From NCBI RefSeq assembly GCF_004341165.1, contig NZ_SLZR01000001.1, positions 248,001 through 312,000 on the forward strand: 64,000 nucleotides of DNA. Reading direction: 5' to 3'. A model generated the notes under the pieces. That model was not told where the DNA came from. It did no database searches and worked only from the letters and a program-made list of their open reading frames with translations. This DNA comes from Reinekea marinisedimentorum (GTDB lineage: Bacteria; Pseudomonadota; Gammaproteobacteria; Pseudomonadales; Natronospirillaceae). Shown piece by piece: positions 1 to 7,185 of this stretch. The stretch's first letter is position 1; each line of letters starts with the position of its first letter. The translations under genes and the position numbers were made by a program.

Positions 1-133
1 GCTCGGCATCGCTCATAAGCGGCCGGTTGACGCTTGCCGGAAAGGCGCCACGCTCAAATTCGACGGGCGCGCGCACATCCATCATGGGAATGTCATTGAT
101 AAAGAGTTCTGAAAACTGATGAGCCTTGAGCAA
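1..133 (-). CDS. mnmH: tRNA 2-selenouridine synthase, N-terminal fragment
   Basis: Only the first ~44 codons lie in the window; the gene runs off the left edge. The reading frame gives a rhodanese-type start ([20 protein letters not shown]), which matches the N-terminal rhodanese domain of MnmH/SelU. That enzyme replaces sulfur by selenium in the wobble 2-thiouridine of some tRNAs, using selenophosphate. The catalytic Cys and P-loop ATPase part are outside the window. The in-frame codon before it is TGA at 137-139, so the start must be TTG at 131-133 (or ATT just before); a CAGGG ribosome-binding site lies upstream. It follows the MFS gene by 27 bp on the same strand, so the two are probably cotranscribed. 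Confidence 0.75.
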   Translation of the reverse strand, partial: MLKAHQFSELFINDIPMMDVRAPVEFERGAFPASVNRPLMSDAE

Positions 134-160
134 AATTCACCCTGCTTGTTGTTGCGCGGG

Positions 161-1384
161 CTAAATGGTTTGGGCCCCGCTTTCATTTTTTATTTGTTTG
201 TTTTGGCTGAACAGCCAGTAGCTGCCCAGCGATGATAATAGCAGCATCGCAATCAACATTAACCTGAAGCCGATAAACTCAGCGATGGTCCCCATAATAA
301 AAGCGCCGAACGCCGGTCCGGCGAGGGCAACGGTGATGAACAGGCTCATGATGCGGCCACGAATGGCGTCTTCGGCCATCATCTGCACGGATATCTGTGA
401 GCCGGTACCGATGATCGTCATAAACAGGCTGATCGCGCCAACCAGCGTGGTCAGCAAGAGGATATTGGGTGAAAACAGCAGCGGCAGAATCGCGGCGGCC
501 GTTAATGCCATCGACAGCGTGATGTTGGTCACCATGCGCTGAACCTCACCCTTCTGCCGCGCAATAAACAGCCCGCCCAGAATAGAGCCGCCACCGGCAC
601 AGGCGGTGAGCATGGCTAAATCTGAAGGCTGGCCTTCGGTAAAGGTACCGGAAAGCGCCGGCAGCAATTCAATCAGTGCCCGCGCCACCTGGCTGTTGAT
701 CAGGGTGATGATCAGCATCAGCCGTACATAAGGCGATTGCCAGGCAAACACCAGCCCGCCTTTAAATTCTTGCCAGCCACTGGAGCCTTCTTTTTTCGGG
801 GCCGGAGGCAGGCTTGGCAGGCAGGAGTTGAAATACACCGCTACCGCAAAGAACAGTGCGCACAGGCACAGCACCCAGATCGCTCCGGTGATGGTCAGCA
901 GGCTGGCCGCCAGCGCCGGAGCTAAAATGCGTGAGGTGTTGAATACAATGGCACCCAAACCAACGGCATTCGGCAGCAGCGTCCGGCCCACCAGACGCGG
1001 TGTGATGGAAAGCCGGAATGGCGAGCTGGCCGCTGAGGCACAGCCGAAGATGAAGGTCAGCAATAGCAGAATGGAGAGCGATGGATCTGCCAGTAGAAAC
1101 GTAAAGAGAGTTATGAAAGAGACCGTCACCTGAACGCTCAGGCAGCCCATGATGCCGCTGCGCAGGTTGATACGATCAGAAATCACACCGGATATCGGCG
1201 TGATCACCAGCGATGGCAGCAGCATGCCGGTACTGGCCATGCCGACCCAGAAAAAGGATTTGGTCGCTTCCCAGATCAGCCAGCCAAATAGAAAGCGCAT
1301 CATCCACAGCGCCATAGTGGCGAAGCAGGAAGCAATGAAGAATTTGCGATAGTCTGGATTGTGCAGGGCGGAATTAGCGAACAT
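161..1384 (-). CDS. MFS exporter of the DHA3/EntS-like group
   Basis: A 407-residue integral membrane protein with about 12 hydrophobic segments and the DHA3-type N-terminus (ALHNPDYRKFFIASCFATMA) seen in EntS-like and macrolide-type exporters. A loop of charged residues around position 195-205 separates the two six-helix halves. It probably exports a small hydrophobic compound or siderophore by proton antiport, but there are no siderophore genes nearby to support a substrate. It is divergent from slyD and sits 27 bp upstream of mnmH on the same strand. No strong ribosome-binding site precedes the ATG, so the exact start is not certain. Confidence 0.75.
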   Translation of the reverse strand: MFANSALHNPDYRKFFIASCFATMALWMMRFLFGWLIWEATKSFFWVGMASTGMLLPSLVITPISGVISDRINLRSGIMGCLSVQVTVSFITLFTFLLADPSLSILLLLTFIFGCASAASSPFRLSITPRLVGRTLLPNAVGLGAIVFNTSRILAPALAASLLTITGAIWVLCLCALFFAVAVYFNSCLPSLPPAPKKEGSSGWQEFKGGLVFAWQSPYVRLMLIITLINSQVARALIELLPALSGTFTEGQPSDLAMLTACAGGGSILGGLFIARQKGEVQRMVTNITLSMALTAAAILPLLFSPNILLLTTLVGAISLFMTIIGTGSQISVQMMAEDAIRGRIMSLFITVALAGPAFGAFIMGTIAEFIGFRLMLIAMLLLSSLGSYWLFSQNKQIKNESGAQTI

Positions 1385-1595
1385 CAGGCGTCACACGAAA
1401 AAACGGTCGCAAATTTTATCAGATATCCTGAAATGTCTGATCAGGCTGCCGGTTTCTTTACCGAATGGCGTCATTTACCGATGAATCCGGCATTCCGGTT
1501 TGAATTAGGCGATTTAGGCCCAATAGAGTTTTTATTCACACGAGCGTCAGCCCACTTCGTCGCTCTAAACTCATTGCATAACGCAGGAAATAGAT

Positions 1596-2075
1596 ATGAT
1601 TGAAGACAAAAAGGTTGTCGCGATTAATTACAACGTGACCGATTCTGATGGTCAGCTGATTGACAGCTCTGAAGGCGCTGAACCGCTGGTTTATCTGCAC
1701 GGTTCACAGAATATTATTCCGGGTCTGGAAGCTGGCCTGACGGGCAAAGCGAAAGGCGAAGAGTTCAACATTACGGTTGAGCCAAAAGACGCCTACGGTG
1801 AATACAGAGCCGAGCTGGTACAGGTTGTCCCGCGTGACGCCTTTGAAGGTGTTGAATCGGTTGAGCCGGGCATGGCCTTTACCGCACAAACCCAGGGTGG
1901 CCCGGTTCAGCTGGTGGTCACCGGCGTTGAAGGCGATGATGTCACTGTTGACCCTAACCACCCATTGGCGGGTAAAACGCTGACCTTTACCGGCACGATC
2001 GAAGACGTTCGTGAGGCTTCTGCGGAAGAAATTGAGCACGGCCACGTTCACGGTGAAGGCGGTCACCACCACTAA
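1596..2075 (+). CDS. slyD: FKBP-type peptidyl-prolyl isomerase SlyD
   Basis: A 159-residue cytoplasmic FKBP: MIEDKKVVAINYNVTDSDG, a GSQNIIPGLE segment of the FKBP fold, then the inserted flap (IF) domain characteristic of SlyD. The C-terminal tail is short and His-rich (HGHVHGEGGHHH). In the family the FKBP domain catalyses prolyl isomerisation, the flap gives chaperone activity and the tail binds nickel, supplying hydrogenase or urease maturation. The tail here is much shorter than in E. coli SlyD, so metal capacity may be lower. The start ATG follows a CAGGAAATAG-like ribosome-binding site. Confidence 0.93.
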   Translation: MIEDKKVVAINYNVTDSDGQLIDSSEGAEPLVYLHGSQNIIPGLEAGLTGKAKGEEFNITVEPKDAYGEYRAELVQVVPRDAFEGVESVEPGMAFTAQTQGGPVQLVVTGVEGDDVTVDPNHPLAGKTLTFTGTIEDVREASAEEIEHGHVHGEGGHHH

Positions 2076-2224
2076 GTTTTAACTTTCTGCTCAGGTTGCG
2101 GCGTCTGCCGTGACCTTCCCTTCTCTTCAACCATACTTTACGCATTTCCGGTTGCAGCAGCCTGACAAAGTGCTCATATTGGCAATAACACCTCATCCAT
2201 CTTGTTAAATTGGAGCGGATACGA

Positions 2225-3376
2225 ATGAATAAATTCACCTTTCAGAACAGCACAAAGATTATCTTCGGCGAAGGCCAGATAGCGGAAATTAGCAGCAATA
2301 TCCCGAAAGATGCCCGAATTCTGGTCACCTACGGCGGTGGCTCTATCAAATCGAACGGCGTTTACGACCAGGTCTGTGAGGCGCTCAGCGATCACACCTG
2401 GGATGAATTCGGCGGTATTGAGCCTAACCCACAGTTTGCCACGCTGATGGAAGCGGTGAAACTGGTGCAGACCGAAGGCTTTGATTACCTGCTTGCCGTG
2501 GGGGGTGGCTCGGTTGTCGATGGCACCAAGTTTATTGCTGCGGCGGCCGAATACAAAGGCAGTGACCCGTGGGATATTCTCGCCGCCGATGCCAAGGTTG
2601 AGTCGGCGGTACCGATGGGCTGCGTGCTCACCCTGCCGGCCACCGGTTCAGAATCGAACATGGGGGCCGTGGTGTCGAAAGGCAGCGAGAAGCTTTCCTT
2701 CGGTTCACCGCTGGTACGGCCGCAGTTTGCAGTGCTCGACCCGGCCGTCACCCTAACCTTGCCCGCCCGTCAGGTGGCCAATGGTGTGGTCGATGCCTTT
2801 GTGCACACCATGGAGCAATACCTGACTTACCCGGTAAACGCCAAGGTTCAGGATCGCTTCAGCGAGGGTTTGCTGCAGACGCTGATCGAAGAAGGTCCGA
2901 AAGCCATGATTGAGCCGGAAGATCTGGAAGTACGTGCCAACATCATGTGGGCAGCGACTATGGCGCTGAATGGTTTGATCGGTGCCGGTGTGCCGCAGGA
3001 CTGGACCACCCATATGATCGGTCATGAACTGACCGCTCTGCACAAGATTGACCATGCCCGAACGCTGAGTATTGTTCTGCCGGCGGTGATGCGTCATCAG
3101 CGCGAAGCCAAGAAGGATAAGCTGTTGCAGTATGGCGTACGGGTATTTGGTGTGGAATGCGGCACGGAAGAAGAGTGTTTGGACATCATCATTGGCCGTA
3201 CCGTCGCGTTCTTCCGCGCCATGGGCGTTCCAACCAGTCTGTCAGAAGCCGGGCTGAGCCGTGACGATATCGAGCCGATCGTTGAGCAGCTGCGCACTCA
3301 CGGTATGCTGAAGCTGGGCGAACATGGCGCGATCGGGCCGGATGAGGCGCGTGAAATTCTGGAACTGGCGCTCTGA
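2225..3376 (+). CDS. yqhD: NADPH-dependent aldehyde reductase, iron-type ADH
   Basis: A 383-residue group III (iron-containing family) alcohol dehydrogenase that is close to E. coli YqhD over its whole length. Visible landmarks are the GGGS cofactor turn near residue 40, AVGGGSVVDGTKFIAAAA, LPATGSESN, and the metal ligands Asp/His in DAFVHTMEQ and the two His in HMIGHELTALHKIDHA. YqhD-type enzymes reduce short-chain and lipid-peroxidation aldehydes with NADPH and use Zn or Fe. The ATG at 2225 is chosen over the upstream TTG at 2210 because GGAG at 2212-2215 lies at the right distance. A strong terminator follows. Confidence 0.92.
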   Translation: MNKFTFQNSTKIIFGEGQIAEISSNIPKDARILVTYGGGSIKSNGVYDQVCEALSDHTWDEFGGIEPNPQFATLMEAVKLVQTEGFDYLLAVGGGSVVDGTKFIAAAAEYKGSDPWDILAADAKVESAVPMGCVLTLPATGSESNMGAVVSKGSEKLSFGSPLVRPQFAVLDPAVTLTLPARQVANGVVDAFVHTMEQYLTYPVNAKVQDRFSEGLLQTLIEEGPKAMIEPEDLEVRANIMWAATMALNGLIGAGVPQDWTTHMIGHELTALHKIDHARTLSIVLPAVMRHQREAKKDKLLQYGVRVFGVECGTEEECLDIIIGRTVAFFRAMGVPTSLSEAGLSRDDIEPIVEQLRTHGMLKLGEHGAIGPDEAREILELAL

Positions 3377-3400
3377 CTGCGTCGTTTCTGGTTAAAACTG

Positions 3401-3427
3401 ATCCCCGCACCTGCGGGGATTTTTTTG
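3401..3427 (+). terminator. Rho-independent terminator after yqhD
   Basis: Perfect 8-bp stem ATCCCCGC/GCGGGGAT with a 4-base loop, followed by seven T on the + strand. It separates yqhD from the convergent MFS gene that ends at 3445. Confidence 0.9.
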
Positions 3428-3444
3428 CCCGAATGTTTTTGCTT

Positions 3445-4713
3445 TCAGTGACCGGCCGTATGGGTCTGCAGCTCTGCCCGGGCTCGACGAATATAAACGA
3501 TCATCGCCACCGAAGCGGCCAGCGCAACCACGAAGGCCCCAGAGAACACATACAGCGTGGCCTCGTAAGAGCCGGTGGTGGAATGCAGATAGGCGGTAAT
3601 CTGTGGCCCGGCGATACCGGCCATGGCCCAGGCCGTGAGTACGTACCCGTGAATGGCCGCCAGCTCTTTGGTGCCGAACAGATCACCAATATAGGCCGGC
3701 AGTGTGGCGAAGCCGCCGCCATAGCAGGTGAGGATGGTATAGAGCGCAATCTGGAACAGGATGACACTGCTGATGTTGGGCAGCAGTACAAACGCGACGA
3801 TCTGAATCAGAAAGAAGGTCATGTAGGTGTAGCCGCGGCCAAGGTAATCGGAAAACGACGCCCAGCCGATGCGCCCCAGGCCGTTAAACAGCGACATCAG
3901 GCCAACCACCGCCGCCGCTTCAGCCGGGGACAAACCAATGCTGTCCTGCGCCAGTGGCGAGGCGGAATAGATCACCCCAATGCCGCAGGAGATGTTGATA
4001 AACATCATCAGCCACAGGCCATAGAAGGGCGCGGTTTTCACCGCTTCGTTGGCCATCAGGTTGGTTAAATCCTGAACCACCTCTTTTTCGCCGGATTCCA
4101 CCGCCGCCTTCATGCTCTCGGGCATCCAGCCTTCCGGTGGCTTTTCCAGATAGCTGGCCGAGGCCATCATGATGAGAATATAAACCGTACCGGTGATAAA
4201 CCAGGTGTAGGCAATACCGCCGTTTTCGACACCAAAGGATTCAATGATGAAGTTGAACACCGGTGCGCCGATCATAGCCCCGAAACCAAAGCCCATAATG
4301 GCCAGGCCGGTTGCTAAGCCGCGCCGGTCGGGGAACCACTTCACCAGCGTGGAGACCGGCGTAATGTAGCCGATGCCCAGGCCAATGCCGCCCAGTACGC
4401 CATAGCCGAGCCAGATGATGTACAGGTTAGAGAGCGAGGCGCCGAGCCCGGCGATCAGCAGGCCACCGCCAAACAGTGATGCTGAAAGCATACCGGCGAT
4501 GCGCGGGCCTTTGCGCTCCACAAAGTGCCCCATAATGGCCGCAGAAAGCCCGAGAAAAACAATGGCCAGGCTGAAGGTCAGTGCAATCTGATTGTCGGTG
4601 GCGGTTTCAATGAGCGTACTAAGAGGCTTCTTGAATACGCTGAACGCGTAAACTGAGCCGATGGATGCATGAACGCCAATGGCCGATGCGGCAATAAGCC
4701 AGCGGTTTTTCAT
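3445..4713 (-). CDS. OFA-family MFS transporter
   Basis: A 422-residue, 12-TM protein with the oxalate/formate antiporter (OFA) signature N-terminus (MKNRWLIAASAIGVHASIGS VYAFSVF in two parts) and the motif LVKWFPDRRGLATGLA in the loop after TM4. OFA members carry monocarboxylates and dicarboxylates such as formate, oxalate, lactate or pyruvate. Substrate cannot be told from sequence, and no oxalate or formate genes are near. An AGGGGGTC ribosome-binding site precedes the ATG. It is divergent from the lyase-like gene at 4957. Confidence 0.8.
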   Translation of the reverse strand: MKNRWLIAASAIGVHASIGSVYAFSVFKKPLSTLIETATDNQIALTFSLAIVFLGLSAAIMGHFVERKGPRIAGMLSASLFGGGLLIAGLGASLSNLYIIWLGYGVLGGIGLGIGYITPVSTLVKWFPDRRGLATGLAIMGFGFGAMIGAPVFNFIIESFGVENGGIAYTWFITGTVYILIMMASASYLEKPPEGWMPESMKAAVESGEKEVVQDLTNLMANEAVKTAPFYGLWLMMFINISCGIGVIYSASPLAQDSIGLSPAEAAAVVGLMSLFNGLGRIGWASFSDYLGRGYTYMTFFLIQIVAFVLLPNISSVILFQIALYTILTCYGGGFATLPAYIGDLFGTKELAAIHGYVLTAWAMAGIAGPQITAYLHSTTGSYEATLYVFSGAFVVALAASVAMIVYIRRARAELQTHTAGH

Positions 4714-4956
4714 GGTGGACCCCCTGAGAAATAAAGCATAATCAACCCTAAGCCTAGTGGTATGAACTGGCTGCCGGGGACAGCGGGTTTGACAGGCATC
4801 AAGTGAATAAAACTCTAACTCTGTTCTTTATTTTGCAAGGTCGTTGATAATGCTTGAGTGCCCGTATTATCTGGGCTGGAACAGATTTTATTGAATGATT
4901 TTTAGCTTTCTATAAGCTTTTTTGATGTAAAAAATAATGACAAGGATGAACACCTC

Positions 4957-5838
4957 ATGCTGAAGCTTTTCCACCTGATTGCGCTGGGCGCACTTTTGCC
5001 ATTATCCGTGAGTGCCAGTGCTGAGATAAGCCAAAACCTGGATACCGGATACGAGATTCGCTCTTCGGTCACACTCGATGCCGATGGTCCCGAAGGCAAA
5101 GATGCCTACAAGATTATCCGCAAGGTGCTGGGCAGCAAAGCGATCGAGGCGCCCGACCTGTACGGCAACAAAAACCACCAGGAAGAGCCGCACATTACCG
5201 AAGATATCGATGATGAAGTGGGTGCTCACTTTGTTTTTAAAATTCATCGTGATCAGGATTGGGACCGGGATAAATACCCGAAGACGAACGACCGCCAGCG
5301 CAATGAAATAAAGAGTTACAAAGAGTCATCGCATAAGGTGATTGGCCGAAAAGGCGAGACCATGAGCTTTCAGTGGAAGTTTAAGATGGCCGAGGGTATG
5401 GAAGTGTCGAAGAAATTCACCCACCTGTTTCAGCTGAAACCGGTCGATGGCTTGGATAGTCAGCCACTGTCGACCATTACCGCGCGCGAAACTGGCGGTA
5501 AAGATGTGATTGAAATCCGCTATGCCGCGGTTGATAAGTCTGAGGTGGTAGCCCGTTACGATAATCTTCAGTCGGTTCAGGGCGTATGGCTGACGGCCTA
5601 TTGCCGGGCCACCTTTGGTGACAACGGCAGTCTCTACTATTCGGTCACCAAACCTGATGGCACTGAGATACTGCATGTTGATCTGCAGAACGTGCAGATG
5701 TGGCGCTCCGGCAACACCATCATGCGACCGAAATGGGGCATCTATCGCAGCTTGCTGGATAAATCGAATCTGCGCGCCGAGGAAGAGGTTGTGCGTTTTG
5801 CTAACTTCATGATCAATAAGCTGAAACCACTGCAATAA
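4957..5838 (+). CDS. secreted polysaccharide-lyase-like protein
   Basis: A 293-residue protein with a signal peptide (MLKLFHLIALGALLPLSVSA, cleavage near residue 22). The mature part looks like a beta-jelly-roll (concanavalin-like) carbohydrate lyase. Features are a basic DRQRNEIKSY segment near residue 112, SFQWKFKM followed by KFTHLFQLK, and RPKWGIYRSL near the C-terminus. These segments resemble heparin-lyase-I/PL20 (glucuronan lyase)-type folds, which cleave uronic-acid polymers by beta-elimination. I cannot fix the family or substrate. The protein would be periplasmic or extracellular. It is followed by a palindromic element and terminator. Confidence 0.55.
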   Translation: MLKLFHLIALGALLPLSVSASAEISQNLDTGYEIRSSVTLDADGPEGKDAYKIIRKVLGSKAIEAPDLYGNKNHQEEPHITEDIDDEVGAHFVFKIHRDQDWDRDKYPKTNDRQRNEIKSYKESSHKVIGRKGETMSFQWKFKMAEGMEVSKKFTHLFQLKPVDGLDSQPLSTITARETGGKDVIEIRYAAVDKSEVVARYDNLQSVQGVWLTAYCRATFGDNGSLYYSVTKPDGTEILHVDLQNVQMWRSGNTIMRPKWGIYRSLLDKSNLRAEEEVVRFANFMINKLKPLQ

Positions 5839-5868
5839 CTGCAACAGAAGTAGGTGCTGCCCATAATA

Positions 5869-5890
5869 AAAAAGCCAGCGTTTGTTGGCT
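5869..5890 (-). terminator. terminator for the FAH-family gene
   Basis: Hairpin AGCCAGCGTTTGTTGGCT whose minus-strand side ends in six T (A-run at 5867-5872). It is nearly identical to the plus-oriented terminator at 6052-6074, which lies on the other side of a palindromic element. Confidence 0.6.
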
Positions 5891-5915
5891 TAGGTTGTCG
5901 ATAAACCCCGCCGAC

Positions 5916-6013
5916 GAAAAGGTAGCTCCTAAATAGACCGCTGCAAGTATCGTCCTGATACGCTCGACGAAAACATCCATGTTTTCGACGTCTATTTTAG
6001 GAGCTACCTTTTC
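5916..6013. repeat. palindromic element 1: long arms, two-hairpin core
   Basis: Left arm 5916-5938 (begins GAAAAGGTAGCTCC) and right arm 5990-6013 (ends GGAGCTACCTTTTC) are reverse complements with one bulged base. The 51-base core between them (5939-5989) folds into two small hairpins. On the minus strand these read AAAACATGGATGTTTT and GTATCAGGACGATAC, so each shows GGA in its loop. Conserved blocks GAGCG and TTGCAGCG sit between and after them. The same core layout occurs at 9709-9762 inside arms of unrelated sequence. The element is flanked by two near-identical terminator hairpins. Confidence 0.7.
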
Positions 6014-6051
6014 ATCGCCTTGACGACTGTGGTGACCTTGTCATCAGTCTG

Positions 6052-6074
6052 AGCCAGCGTTTGCTGGCTTTTTC
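6052..6074 (+). terminator. terminator of the lyase-like gene
   Basis: Hairpin AGCCAGCGTTTGCTGGCT (7-bp stem, GTTT loop) followed by a T-run on the + strand. It lies past the palindromic element, so + strand transcripts from the lyase-like gene would carry that element in their 3' end. Confidence 0.7.
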
Positions 6075-6094
6075 AGATTCAGAGCTTGGGCCAG

Positions 6095-6904
6095 TTAGAT
6101 GGCGACCAACTCAATATTCAGCTTCATATCACCAAAGCTGACGGTCGATTTCGCACCAACAACTGTTTCATGCACGCCGGTGGTGGCACCGGAAAGAATG
6201 AAGGAGCCGGCTGGAAGAGTGATGCCACGCTTCGCAGCGCAATCGATAATGTACGCCAGTGCGGCCAGCTGACCATTCAGTACGTTGGTCGCCGGTTTAG
6301 CGCTGATCAGCTCGCCGTTAATGACGGTTTTGGCTTCCATTTCTTTTACCGCTTCCAGCCAGTTGTCGATCTTGGCACCGATGATCATGCCCTGCTGGTT
6401 ACCGAAGTCGGTAATGATCGCAGTTGGGCCATAGCTGTTCAGGTCTACAATCGGGCTGCTGGCGATTTCAATACCGGCATACACGGCTTTGATCAGGTGC
6501 TCAACGCCGTCAGCGGTATTCACGCTGCCCGGTGCGATGTCTTCGGCAATCTCAATGACCAGTTCCGCTTCGATAGCAATGAAACCACCTTCAAAAACGG
6601 GCAGTTGCAGAACTTCGTCATCGCTGTGGGAGCGGCCAATGAAGTGAGTCACCTTTTTATAGGCCGGGCCCATAATGCGCTCAGCACCCAGCTGATCACG
6701 GAACTCCGGGGGGACCATGCCGATTTTCCAGCCGGTGATTTCATCTTCGCAGGCTTTGATGGAAAGATCCTGTACCGCGTAGGCTTCTTCCAGGGTCGCA
6801 GGTGGCTGGCCCGGATAAACATCCAAAATGGTGTTGTCGCGGCGTGCGCTGTAGATGGTGTTTGAAAGTTCGCTGATTTGCTCAGGGGTCATCGCAGTTG
6901 TCAT
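6095..6904 (-). CDS. 2-keto-4-pentenoate hydratase / FAH-family protein
   Basis: A 269-residue member of the fumarylacetoacetate hydrolase superfamily, hydratase/decarboxylase branch (MhpD/HpaH/DmpH type). Supporting segments are ITGWKIGMV near residue 60, IEAELVIEIAEDI (acidic metal-binding residues) and LSGATTG near the C-terminus. Family members hydrate 2-oxo-pent-4-enoates, or decarboxylate 4-oxalocrotonate, in meta-cleavage pathways using Mg2+ or Mn2+. No other aromatic catabolic genes are in the window, so the physiological substrate is unknown. The ATG follows AGAGGAAATT, a good ribosome-binding site. Confidence 0.78.
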   Translation of the reverse strand: MTTAMTPEQISELSNTIYSARRDNTILDVYPGQPPATLEEAYAVQDLSIKACEDEITGWKIGMVPPEFRDQLGAERIMGPAYKKVTHFIGRSHSDDEVLQLPVFEGGFIAIEAELVIEIAEDIAPGSVNTADGVEHLIKAVYAGIEIASSPIVDLNSYGPTAIITDFGNQQGMIIGAKIDNWLEAVKEMEAKTVINGELISAKPATNVLNGQLAALAYIIDCAAKRGITLPAGSFILSGATTGVHETVVGAKSTVSFGDMKLNIELVAI

Positions 6905-7185
6905 AATTTCCTCTTATTGTTCGCTCTGTTGGCATGTGAGACGAGTTAAGTAAACGGATAGGGGTGAAATTTACAGGCAGCGCAGCCTGAATGCTAGTCT
7001 TATTGTATGAGTATATGGCGTGGGCCTGCGATAGGTCAGAAAGTGAAAGCCAGACTAAACTTTACTGTTAATTCAGGGTCGATAATGAGTCTTTCCCTGA
7101 GGCCGTTAGCAGGCCGAAAGGATTAGTCGTGAACTGAAACAATTTTGCTAACGTATACGGGCCTGTTAACAGGGAAATGATAAAT

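Noticed and set aside
1361-1603. 80-codon plus-strand open frame ahead of slyD
   Set aside because: It overlaps the 5' end of the MFS gene and the slyD leader; no ribosome-binding site and no recognisable sequence.
3433-4068. 211-codon plus-strand open frame
   Set aside because: Antisense to the OFA-family MFS gene; composition is that of a shadow frame.
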